The position numbers and the translations under genes were made by a program. The notes below the pieces were generated by a model, which saw nothing but the letters and a program-made list of their open reading frames with translations, ran no database searches and was not told the DNA's origin. Shown in pieces: positions 9,428 to 17,210 of a stretch of DNA of 64,000 nucleotides. The first letter of the stretch is position 1. Each line of letters begins with the position of its first letter. Source of the DNA: Algoriphagus aquimarinus (lineage in GTDB: Bacteria; Bacteroidota; Bacteroidia; Cytophagales; Cyclobacteriaceae); contig NZ_VORW01000007.1 of NCBI RefSeq assembly GCF_007997215.1, positions 113,157 through 177,156 of the forward strand, given 5' to 3'.

Positions 9428-9441
9428 AATATTTTAGCGTA

Positions 9442-10557
9442 TCATGAAAATGACTGAGTCAGGATAAAATCTGGTTCAGTCATTTTTGTTTCTGGGAGAA
9501 TTTGGCTGAATGTTTTTGGCCAGGTGCTTACCCAATCTTGGAAAGTATTCTCCGATATTTCTCGTGATTGAATGGTATGCTCAAGTTTGGAGAAATCAAA
9601 GTTGTCTGAGGCTATTCCTGCTCCAGCATGAATCGTGTCAAGCGCATTGCAAGCCTGCTCGTATTGACCTTTCACGGGAATCACCATCACTGGCTTTCCC
9701 AGATACATCGCTTCGCAAATCGATTCAAATCCAGCAGTGCTCACCAGTCCTTTGCAAGCCGCCATATCCCGAAGGAAGTTTTTGTCATGGACTCTATGAA
9801 AACTCAGGTTTGGCAAGGGTTGCTCGGTTTCAGCAGCTTCTTTTTTATCCCAGTAAGCGCGTATTTTTAGGTTAGGATTTGCTTTAGCAAAGGAGATTAC
9901 CTCGTGTCCGTAGCCAGCATTGACCATGTAGGTGAGGAAAAAGTCGCCTTTGGTCGGGGTGAGTTTCTTCACATCTTCTCTCAGCAGTGGAGGGACTACT
10001 GTGATTTCATTTGTAGATCCCAACTCGTAGAAGGAAAGAGCTAATTTTTCAGAAGCTCCTAAAGCTGTCAAGCGGGTGTTGAACTTGAAAAAGAACTTGT
10101 TCAAACCTTTTGATGGAGCAAATTTGAACTCCGGATGATAAATCAAATACTGATGTCCGATGACCCAGTACTGAGCTTTTGGTCGAAAGACTCCATTATA
10201 AATCCCGCCCAATAAATCGTAAAAATTCAGAATGATATCGGGTTGTTCAGCTTCTACAACTTCATGAATTTGCTTGAGACTTCTCCAGAAAATGGCAGCT
10301 TTTGCTATATTTTGACGAATCGTTTTTCCAATCAAAATCTGCTTTTCATCTTTATCACAGGCAAAATTTGGACTTTCCACCAAATGAATCGGAGCAGAAA
10401 TTTCTCTGGTGAAAAACGCTGGAATAGCTCTCCGATTGCTTTTTCCTAGGATTACTCCTGTCAATTCATGCCCTTGATTTTGCAGCATGTGTGAGAAAGC
10501 GATGGCTTGGGTCATGTGTCCCCGACCTTCACCCTGGACTATAAAAATGAACTTCAT
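9442..10557 (-). CDS. MurG-like (GT28/GT1-type) glycosyltransferase
   Basis: A 371-residue GT-B fold glycosyltransferase. The N-terminal block IVQGEGRGHMTQAIAFSHML is the glycine/His loop of GT28/MurG-like enzymes, and the C-terminal STAGFESICEAMYLGKPVMVIP with QYEQACNA is the nucleotide-sugar binding half. No signal peptide is visible. It overlaps the upstream phosphoesterase by 4 bases, so the two are translationally coupled; the pairing suggests an envelope glycolipid pathway. Donor and acceptor are not predictable. Confidence 0.8.
   Translation of the reverse strand: MKFIFIVQGEGRGHMTQAIAFSHMLQNQGHELTGVILGKSNRRAIPAFFTREISAPIHLVESPNFACDKDEKQILIGKTIRQNIAKAAIFWRSLKQIHEVVEAEQPDIILNFYDLLGGIYNGVFRPKAQYWVIGHQYLIYHPEFKFAPSKGLNKFFFKFNTRLTALGASEKLALSFYELGSTNEITVVPPLLREDVKKLTPTKGDFFLTYMVNAGYGHEVISFAKANPNLKIRAYWDKKEAAETEQPLPNLSFHRVHDKNFLRDMAACKGLVSTAGFESICEAMYLGKPVMVIPVKGQYEQACNALDTIHAGAGIASDNFDFSKLEHTIQSREISENTFQDWVSTWPKTFSQILPETKMTEPDFILTQSFS
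9447..9487 (+). terminator. Terminator after the blaI-M56 operon
   Basis: Perfect 10-base stem (9448-9457, AAATGACTGA; 9476-9485, TCAGTCATTT) followed by a T-run. It overlaps the last codons of the convergent glycosyltransferase gene and may act in both directions. Confidence 0.7.
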
Positions 10558-11429
10558 AAGATGGAAGTAAATGCTGGTGGTTCTAGATCGTCTTTTAGTT
10601 TCTCGAAAGAAACTTCTCGCATCGGGATCACTGGAGCTTCTGCTTTACCGATGAAGAATTGCTGTAGACTATCGTCTTTGGCTTCCTTGAAGTTGATTTC
10701 ATTGTAATAGATTAACTGCCAATTTCCTTCATGATCCTCTGCCAAAGCGCTCATCGTTTCTACCCAGTCACCGGAATTCATGTATTCTATTCCGTCGATA
10801 ATTCTGTTTTCAGGCTTGTGAATATGGCCACAGATGATTCCATCGCAGCCCATTGCCCTAGCCATTTTTGATAGTTCTTCTTCATACTGATCGATGTAGG
10901 AAACGGCTGATTTTACCTTGCCTTTCACATACTGCGAAAGAGAGAAATAGGGCAGCCCGCGTTTGATGCGGTAATGATTAACCACGCTATTCAGCCAAAG
11001 CAAAAACGTGTATCCAATATCTCCTAAGTAAGCAATCCATCGAAGATTGGTCGTGATGCTGTCAAATACGTCACCGTGCGTGATGAAGTACTTTTTACCA
11101 TGACTTTCGTAGATCATGTCTTTCTGAATGGACAGATTTCCCATTTGAAACGGTAGAATCTGATCCAGAAAATCGTCATGATTTCCACGCAAGTAATAGA
11201 CCTTGGTGCTATGGTTCTCAATCATTTTCAGGATTCTGTTGAAGAAGCGGGTGTGCTTCCTTTTCCAGGAACCTGATTTTTTGAGTTGCCAGCCGTCAAT
11301 GATATCCCCATTTAAAATGAGGTTTTCGCAGTTGTACTGCTTGAGGAATCGGGCGATTTCCTTGGCTTTCGAACCTTTAGTGCCCAGATGTACGTCAGAG
11401 ATGACGATAGTTTTGAATTGGGTTTTCAC
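10554..11429 (-). CDS. LpxH-like calcineurin-type metallophosphoesterase
   Basis: A 291-residue metallophosphoesterase with all dinuclear-metal motifs: SDVHLG (about 11), NGDIIDGW (about 40), RGNHDDFLD (about 80), ITHGDVFD and CGHIHKP (near 210). It resembles UDP-2,3-diacylglucosamine diphosphatase (LpxH) and its relatives, which release lipid X from UDP-diacylglucosamine, but is about 50 residues longer than E. coli LpxH. Whether it is the organism's LpxH or a paralogue acting with the adjacent glycosyltransferase cannot be told. It is the first gene of a two-gene leftward operon. Confidence 0.83.
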   Translation of the reverse strand: MKTQFKTIVISDVHLGTKGSKAKEIARFLKQYNCENLILNGDIIDGWQLKKSGSWKRKHTRFFNRILKMIENHSTKVYYLRGNHDDFLDQILPFQMGNLSIQKDMIYESHGKKYFITHGDVFDSITTNLRWIAYLGDIGYTFLLWLNSVVNHYRIKRGLPYFSLSQYVKGKVKSAVSYIDQYEEELSKMARAMGCDGIICGHIHKPENRIIDGIEYMNSGDWVETMSALAEDHEGNWQLIYYNEINFKEAKDDSLQQFFIGKAEAPVIPMREVSFEKLKDDLEPPAFTSIL

Positions 11430-11693
11430 TCTATTGGTTTTGGTTGAAAGATAGAGCCTCCAATTGAACTCAGTGTCAGTACATTATTAAAAAATTAGTA
11501 AGATTACTTATGCTTTTCGTGCTAATGTAATCCCATTGTTAATTAGATGTGAAAAAGGCCGTCCTATCAGTTTTAAGGAGAAAATCAGTCAGCATTTTCC
11601 ATGAAAATGGAATAATGAGCGAGTGATTTTATACTAGTGGTTATTCCAGAAGGTGAAGTTTGATTTAGATTCGTTTTCCCAAATAGAACAACT

Positions 11694-14171
11694 ATGAAGC
11701 ACACTTTACTCGCATTTGCATTTCTCTTGATTTTCCAGAATGGCTACTCGCAGGAGCAGATTTATTCAGGTAATTATGAGCTTGCAGCAAGATTCTCTCC
11801 GGAGAAAATGAAAAAACTGGTTTTCTCTACCCGAGTTGACCCACATTGGTTGAAGAAATCAGATCGCTTTTGGTACGAATTCGAAACTAGCAAGGGCAAA
11901 AACTGGTACTTGGTAGATCCAGTTAGAAAAACCAAAAGTCAACTTTTTGACAAGGATAAGCTGGCGATGGAAATCACCAAAATCACCAAAGATCCTGTAG
12001 ATGGACTTCATCTGAAACTGGATGATTTGAAATTCCTTGAAGATGAAAACACGATCAAGTTCAAGGTAAAAGGAACTGAAGATGTGCTGAAAAAGGACTG
12101 GGCTGAGATCAAGGAAAAAGATAAGAGCAAGAAGGATTCTATGGAAAAGAAGACTTTTGTTTTTCACTATAACATAGGAAATCAGCAGCTCACAGAAATC
12201 ACCGATGCCGCGAAAGATCCTGAGCGAATGTCTTGGGCGAATATCGCTCCTGATTCTTCCAAGGTTCTTTTTGCGAAGAAAAGTAATCTCTACTGGATGG
12301 ATAAGGCAAACTTCCTGAAGGCTGTAAAAGATGAAAAAGACAGCACCATTGTAGAACATCAGTTGACAGAGGACGGAGAGGAAAACTTCGAATATGGATC
12401 TAGTGGAAGGGGAGAAGACAACGAGGAGACGGAGAAAAATAAGGAGAAGCGTCAGAGAGTTGGTGCTTATTGGAGTACAGATTCCAAGCAATTTGTGATG
12501 ACCAGAACGGATCAGCGTAAGGTGAAAGACCTTTGGGTGATTCACAGTACTAAGAATCCTAGACCAACGCTTGAGACTTATAAGTATGCAATGCCTGGTG
12601 ATAAGGAACAGCCAATTACCTATTTGATGCATTATTCTTTTGACTCAGAAGAGCTGTCCAACCTTCCAGTGGCGACATTCAAAGATCAATCATTGAATAT
12701 TTATAATACAAGCGCTACTGAAAGTTCCAGAGATGATGACTTCAGACCGATCACCTGGCTGGGTGACTTGGATGAGTTTTACTATGCTGTTACGTCCAGA
12801 GATTTGAAAAAAGTGGATATCTATAGATGGAACCTTGCCTCTAATGAAAAGGAATTGGTGATCGAGGAACGTAGCAATACCTATATAGACTTTTTGAAGC
12901 CTGAAATTTTGGATAATGAAATCGTCTGGTGGTCTGAGAGAGACGGCTGGGGACATTTCTATTTGTATGGAAAAGATGGTACGCTGAAGCGTCAATTGAC
13001 TTCAGGCGCATTCCACTCAGATCGGGTAGCAAGAATAGATGAGAAAGGCCGAAAGTTGTATTTCGTAGCTAATGGTCGTGAGAAAGATGAAGATCCTTAT
13101 TACGAACACCTATATAGTGTGAGCTTGGATGGTGGAGCGATAACGCTGTTGAATTCAGGGGATTTCAATCACTCCAGTGAGATCAATGATGGCGCTACAT
13201 TTTTTGTAAATAACTATTCCAGAGTGAATACTGCGCCGGTTGCCGTGTTGAAAGACAAAGCAGGCAACAAGGTGATGGACTTGGAGACGGTTGATCTTTC
13301 TAATCTTTTTGCCACAGGCTATCAATTCCCAGAGCCTTTCACTTTCAAAGCTGATGATGGAATCACAGATCTATATGGTGTCATTTACAAGCCATTTGAT
13401 TTTGACTCAACTCGCAAGTATCCGATCATCGAGTATGTTTATCCTGGTCCGCAGACCGAAGCTGTAGATAAGACATTTTCTGCAAGATTAGACAGAACGG
13501 ATCGTCTTGCGCAGTTTGGTTTTGTAGTGATCACACTGGGAAATAGAGGAGGCCATCCAGGTCGCTCGAAGTGGTATCATAATTACGGTTATGGAGATTT
13601 GAGAGATTATGGTTTGGCGGATAAGAAAGCTGCTGTGGAGCAGTTGGCTGACAGATACGATTTCATCGATAAATCTAAGGTTGGTATTCACGGGCATTCT
13701 GGTGGAGGATTTATGTCCACTGCTGCGATGTTGGTATATCCAGACTTCTTTAAAGTTGCTGTTTCCTCAGCTGGAAATCATGACAATAGCGTGTACAATC
13801 GCTGGTGGTCTGAGAAGCATCATGGGGTAAAGGAGCAGATCAATGCCAAAGGTGACACGACTTTTATCTATCAGATCGATAAGAATCCCGACTTGGCCAA
13901 GAACCTAAAAGGGCACTTAATGCTCTCTCACGGAAGTACGGATAATAATGTACATCCTGCCAATACTATCAGAGTTGCAAGTGCACTGATCAAAGCGGGA
14001 AAGCGATTTGATCTCGTCATGCTACCGGATCAGCGCCACGGCTATGGCGATATGACCGAGTATTTCTTCTGGAGAATGGGTGATTACTTCGTGCAGCATT
14101 TACTGGGTGATAATACTCCACCTCCAGTGGATATGATGGAAATGCAGCGAGAGAAGCCGCTGACGAAATAG
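11694..14171 (+). CDS. Secreted prolyl oligopeptidase-family peptidase (DPP-IV-like, S9B)
   Basis: An 825-residue exported serine peptidase. A Sec signal peptide occupies about residues 1-19 (ends NGYSQ). The N-terminal about 550 residues form the DPP-IV-type beta-propeller; the C-terminal alpha/beta-hydrolase domain has the nucleophile motif GHSGGGFMS, the catalytic Asp in HGSTDNNVHP and the His in RHGYGD. Such enzymes remove X-Pro or X-Ala dipeptides from peptides in the periplasm. An unusual lysine/glutamate-rich insert lies at about residues 120-260. The gene is monocistronic with a clear terminator downstream. Confidence 0.93.
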   Translation: MKHTLLAFAFLLIFQNGYSQEQIYSGNYELAARFSPEKMKKLVFSTRVDPHWLKKSDRFWYEFETSKGKNWYLVDPVRKTKSQLFDKDKLAMEITKITKDPVDGLHLKLDDLKFLEDENTIKFKVKGTEDVLKKDWAEIKEKDKSKKDSMEKKTFVFHYNIGNQQLTEITDAAKDPERMSWANIAPDSSKVLFAKKSNLYWMDKANFLKAVKDEKDSTIVEHQLTEDGEENFEYGSSGRGEDNEETEKNKEKRQRVGAYWSTDSKQFVMTRTDQRKVKDLWVIHSTKNPRPTLETYKYAMPGDKEQPITYLMHYSFDSEELSNLPVATFKDQSLNIYNTSATESSRDDDFRPITWLGDLDEFYYAVTSRDLKKVDIYRWNLASNEKELVIEERSNTYIDFLKPEILDNEIVWWSERDGWGHFYLYGKDGTLKRQLTSGAFHSDRVARIDEKGRKLYFVANGREKDEDPYYEHLYSVSLDGGAITLLNSGDFNHSSEINDGATFFVNNYSRVNTAPVAVLKDKAGNKVMDLETVDLSNLFATGYQFPEPFTFKADDGITDLYGVIYKPFDFDSTRKYPIIEYVYPGPQTEAVDKTFSARLDRTDRLAQFGFVVITLGNRGGHPGRSKWYHNYGYGDLRDYGLADKKAAVEQLADRYDFIDKSKVGIHGHSGGGFMSTAAMLVYPDFFKVAVSSAGNHDNSVYNRWWSEKHHGVKEQINAKGDTTFIYQIDKNPDLAKNLKGHLMLSHGSTDNNVHPANTIRVASALIKAGKRFDLVMLPDQRHGYGDMTEYFFWRMGDYFVQHLLGDNTPPPVDMMEMQREKPLTK

Positions 14172-14204
14172 AGAATTTTAAAATTTCAAATTGAAAATCA
14201 AACT

Positions 14205-14238
14205 AAGCCCGATCCTATATTAGAATCGGGCTTTTTTG
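14205..14238 (+). terminator. Rho-independent terminator after the DPP-IV-like gene
   Basis: AAGCCCGAT (14205-14213) pairs perfectly with ATCGGGCTT (14225-14233), followed by a T-run; 34 bases after the stop codon. Confidence 0.9.
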
Positions 14239-14397
14239 GTTTTGACGCAGGCCTGGACTTTCTTTAAAATTGATAGAATTTGCTTTAATCTGGAGGATAT
14301 AGCTTTACTACCTGCCTTGAATATATTACTTGAACTTCAGTAGGTAGTTTTTATCTTGTAGAATCAATCACCCATTTATCAAGCAACCCAAAACCAC

Positions 14398-15048
14398 ATG
14401 GAAACTTCAACTTCACTTTTTTGGAAACGGTATAAGGAAGCACCAATTGTGGGAATTATACGGGGGCAGTCGCTCGACACGGTACTGAAAATAGCTCAAG
14501 CCTATGAAGAGGCTGGGCTGACTACCCTAGAAATCACGATGAATACTCCGGGAGCAGCTGCGATGATTTCGACATTGAGAAGTAAACTCCCTTTACTGAA
14601 TATAGGTGCTGGAACGGTGTGCAAGTTGGATGACCTCCGGGAGGCAATTGATGCCGGAGCACAGTTTATCGTGACGCCTATCATAGATGAGACAGTCATA
14701 GAGCATGCCGTAGACGAAAACATCCCGATTTTCCCTGGTGCATTTTCTCCTTCGGAAATTTATAAAGCCTGGTCGTTGGGAGCTTCTGCTGTCAAGCTTT
14801 TCCCCGCGACTCAATTAGGCCCACAGTTTATCAAAGATGTGCTTGGACCTTTGGATCAAATCAAATTGCTTCCTACAGGTGGAGTTTCTAAGGATAATAT
14901 CAAATCTTTTTTTCAAGCGGGAGCTTGCGGAGTTGGAATGGGGAGTTCGTTGATTGACAAAAAGCTGGTCAGTGAGGAAGATTTTGATGGCTTGAAAAAG
15001 CACTTCGAAAGTATTAAGGCGGAGATAGTAGATTTTATAAACACCTAG
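14398..15048 (+). CDS. eda: 2-keto-3-deoxy-6-phosphogluconate (KDPG/KHG) aldolase
   Basis: A 216-residue class I aldolase. The motifs are LEITMNTPGA (catalytic Glu), NIGAGTV, IFPGAFSPSEIYKAW, the Schiff-base lysine block AVKLFPA and LPTGGVSKDN. It splits KDPG into pyruvate and glyceraldehyde-3-phosphate. No 6-phosphogluconate dehydratase (edd) is in the window, but a gluconokinase lies 5 kb away. The enzyme could serve the Entner-Doudoroff pathway or hexuronate breakdown. The next gene starts 66 bases downstream on the same strand. Confidence 0.93.
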   Translation: METSTSLFWKRYKEAPIVGIIRGQSLDTVLKIAQAYEEAGLTTLEITMNTPGAAAMISTLRSKLPLLNIGAGTVCKLDDLREAIDAGAQFIVTPIIDETVIEHAVDENIPIFPGAFSPSEIYKAWSLGASAVKLFPATQLGPQFIKDVLGPLDQIKLLPTGGVSKDNIKSFFQAGACGVGMGSSLIDKKLVSEEDFDGLKKHFESIKAEIVDFINT

Positions 15049-15114
15049 TTTCTTTGGACTTTAGCAGATGAGCTGCTGATTGTTTCACCTTATATCACTT
15101 TAACCCGACCCAAA

Positions 15115-16107
15115 ATGGCCTTCAAAATCACCCCCTTTTTTCTGTTGTTTTCTCTGTTGTTTTCACCTGCTTTTAGTCAGAATTCAAATCCCACAAAAGT
15201 GATTTTTGATACTGATATGGGGCCTGATTATGATGATGTGGGAGCAATTACCTTATTGCATGCATTCGCAGATCAGGGAAAGATAGATATTCTTGCTACG
15301 ATTGCCAGTACGAAATATGAGGGAGTTGCGGGAGTACTTGATGTGCTGAATACGTATTTTGATAGGCCTGATCTCCCAATTGCTGTTCCTACGGATAAGG
15401 CGATAGAGCAAAAGGATTGGCAACACTGGACGGATACTCTTTTGGCAAACTATCCGCACAATATCAGACGCAATACCGAAGTGCCAGACGCGGTAGATCT
15501 GTATAGAAAAATACTCGCTGCTCAACCTGACCAAAGTGTGACGTTGATCACTGTTGGGTTTTTAACCAATATTTCCAATTTGCTGAAATCCAAGGGGGAT
15601 CAGCATTCGCCGCTATCCGGTGTGGAGCTAGTTCGTGCAAAGGTTGTGAAGCTAATCAGTATGGCAGGAAAGTTTCCTTCAGGATCAGAGTTCAACGTGA
15701 ATCAAGATCCAAAAGCATCTCAATTTGTAGTGACGAATTGGCCTAGGATAATTATTTACAGTGGATTTGAAATAGGAGAGAGGATCCATTCAGGCATTCC
15801 GCTTATCTCAAATCAAGAGATTAAAAATAGTCCTGTCAAAGATGTGTTTGCACTTTCAATCCCAATGGATAAACAAGATGTTAATGGGCGTATGAGTTGG
15901 GATCAGACGGCAGTTTGGGTAGCAGCTATGGGGTATGAAAAATACTTTGTGCTAGAGGAGGGCCAAATGCAGGTGGCAGATGATGGCTCCAATTCATGGG
16001 GTATTTCTGGAAAAGGGCAGTTTAGGTTAGTTGGCAAAAGCAATATGATGGGCATCGAAAAGGAAATCAATGACTTGATGATGCACCAGCCAAAGGTGAA
16101 AGAATAA
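15115..16107 (+). CDS. Exported inosine/uridine-type nucleoside hydrolase
   Basis: A 330-residue nucleoside hydrolase-fold protein with a Sec signal peptide (about 1-22, ending PAFSQ). The calcium-binding motif is present as VIFDTDMGPDYDD, and the downstream Asn/Asp region QDPKASQFV and MSWDQTAVW are consistent with the active site. Family enzymes hydrolyse the N-glycosidic bond of nucleosides; export places this one in the periplasm for nucleoside scavenging. DMGPDYDD differs from the usual DxDxGxDDA in the last residues, so substrate preference is open. Confidence 0.88.
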   Translation: MAFKITPFFLLFSLLFSPAFSQNSNPTKVIFDTDMGPDYDDVGAITLLHAFADQGKIDILATIASTKYEGVAGVLDVLNTYFDRPDLPIAVPTDKAIEQKDWQHWTDTLLANYPHNIRRNTEVPDAVDLYRKILAAQPDQSVTLITVGFLTNISNLLKSKGDQHSPLSGVELVRAKVVKLISMAGKFPSGSEFNVNQDPKASQFVVTNWPRIIIYSGFEIGERIHSGIPLISNQEIKNSPVKDVFALSIPMDKQDVNGRMSWDQTAVWVAAMGYEKYFVLEEGQMQVADDGSNSWGISGKGQFRLVGKSNMMGIEKEINDLMMHQPKVKE

Positions 16108-16213
16108 TATTTCTTAATGCTTGCTTATGATTTAGGGGTAAAGTTCAGAGCAAGTCTGATAATCCAAATTCCTGATATTGTGGGCTTGGTAAAAGTGGCT
16201 TTAAAAGAAAAAA

Positions 16214-16238
16214 GTGGCTTTATGAAAGCCACCTTTTT
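16214..16238. terminator. Bidirectional terminator between nucleoside hydrolase and ROK kinase
   Basis: GTGGCTTT / AAAGCCAC stem (16214-16221, 16225-16232) with a T-run to the right and an A-run to the left, so it can end the convergent transcripts from both sides. Confidence 0.85.
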
Positions 16239-16259
16239 AAACCACAAACCAATTTACAT

Positions 16260-17120
16260 CTAACTATTAACAACTACATCTTCCAATTCCACTAGAGCCA
16301 CAGCTCCGTGAATGGCAGTTTCATCCATTTCAGAAGGTAAAATCTGAAGTCTCTCAATGACAGTAGGATAATTGAATGTAGACAATGACTTTAAAAGTGA
16401 TTTCTTGAATAGGGGATAAGTCTTCCTGATCGATCCGCCTAATATGATTGCTTCTGGTGCTAAGGCATACAAGATATGCTTTATAAGTTCTCCTAGATGG
16501 TGACCATATTCATCAAAGGCTTTGGTAGCGACTGGATCTCCAGACAATGCCAATTTGGCCAGTGCCTTTGGTTTACTATGGTAGTATTTCTCAAAGAACT
16601 TACCACTGCAATAATGCTCGAAATCATGATCTAAATAAGTAGCACTGCACCATTCTCCGGCGGCAGAATTAACACCACTATAAAGATGGCCGTTGATCAC
16701 GATACCACCACCTATGCCGGTACCAAGTGTAAGTCCAACCAGATGATTGAACTTGCGACCTACGCCGAACTTATGTACGCCGGATGCAAAGCAATTCGCA
16801 TCATTATTTATGAAAACAGGCTTTGAAAAACGCTCTGTTAAAAACTTTTTTAACTCCACATGCTGAAACGCTGGGATATTTGAAAGCCCTAAAACTATGC
16901 CTTCTCGTACATCTACCAGACCAGGAATACCAACCCCAATTCCGACCAAGTCATAGGACATATAGGTTTCAATAAATTCAGCGATTGTCTCCAGAATGAA
17001 CTCCTTACTTTCTCTTGCAGGAGTAGCAATGGATCGAATATCCTCAAGATGTCCATTTATTAGTACGCCACCTTTAATACCGGTGCCTCCTATATCTAAT
17101 CCTAAAATGGCTTTTTCCAT
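16260..17120 (-). CDS. ROK family sugar kinase (glucokinase-like)
   Basis: A 286-residue ROK kinase. The phosphate-binding loop LGLDIGGTGIKGGVL, the catalytic-Asp block INNDANCFA and GLTLGTGIGGGIV are intact. The usual ROK zinc motif CxCGxxGCxE is absent; the equivalent region reads EHYCSGKFFEKYY, a variant I associate with Bacteroidota ROK proteins. It lies 90 bases downstream of the NagB-PIG-L fusion on the same strand, so phosphorylation of glucosamine, GlcNAc or glucose feeding that enzyme is a reasonable inference. Confidence 0.88.
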   Translation of the reverse strand: MEKAILGLDIGGTGIKGGVLINGHLEDIRSIATPARESKEFILETIAEFIETYMSYDLVGIGVGIPGLVDVREGIVLGLSNIPAFQHVELKKFLTERFSKPVFINNDANCFASGVHKFGVGRKFNHLVGLTLGTGIGGGIVINGHLYSGVNSAAGEWCSATYLDHDFEHYCSGKFFEKYYHSKPKALAKLALSGDPVATKAFDEYGHHLGELIKHILYALAPEAIILGGSIRKTYPLFKKSLLKSLSTFNYPTVIERLQILPSEMDETAIHGAVALVELEDVVVNS

Positions 17121-17157
17121 TCGCTACAAATAATAAGGTTGTTAGGTTTATTACAAA

Positions 17158-17193
17158 AGCTGTGACTAATCAGCTTATCCATCAGTCACAGCT
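17158..17193 (-). terminator. Intergenic hairpin between nagB fusion and ROK gene
   Basis: Perfect 10-base inverted repeat AGCTGTGACT / AGTCACAGCT (17158-17167, 17184-17193). On the minus strand a short T-run follows, so it may be a weak terminator or an RNA-stabilising stem inside an operon. Confidence 0.6.
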
Positions 17194-17210
17194 CAGTTTG
17201 ATCTTTACTC

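Noticed and set aside
11859..12632. Long open frame on the minus strand opposite the DPP-IV-like gene
   Set aside because: It is fully antisense to a confidently assigned peptidase gene, has no recognisable motif and reads like a shadow frame.
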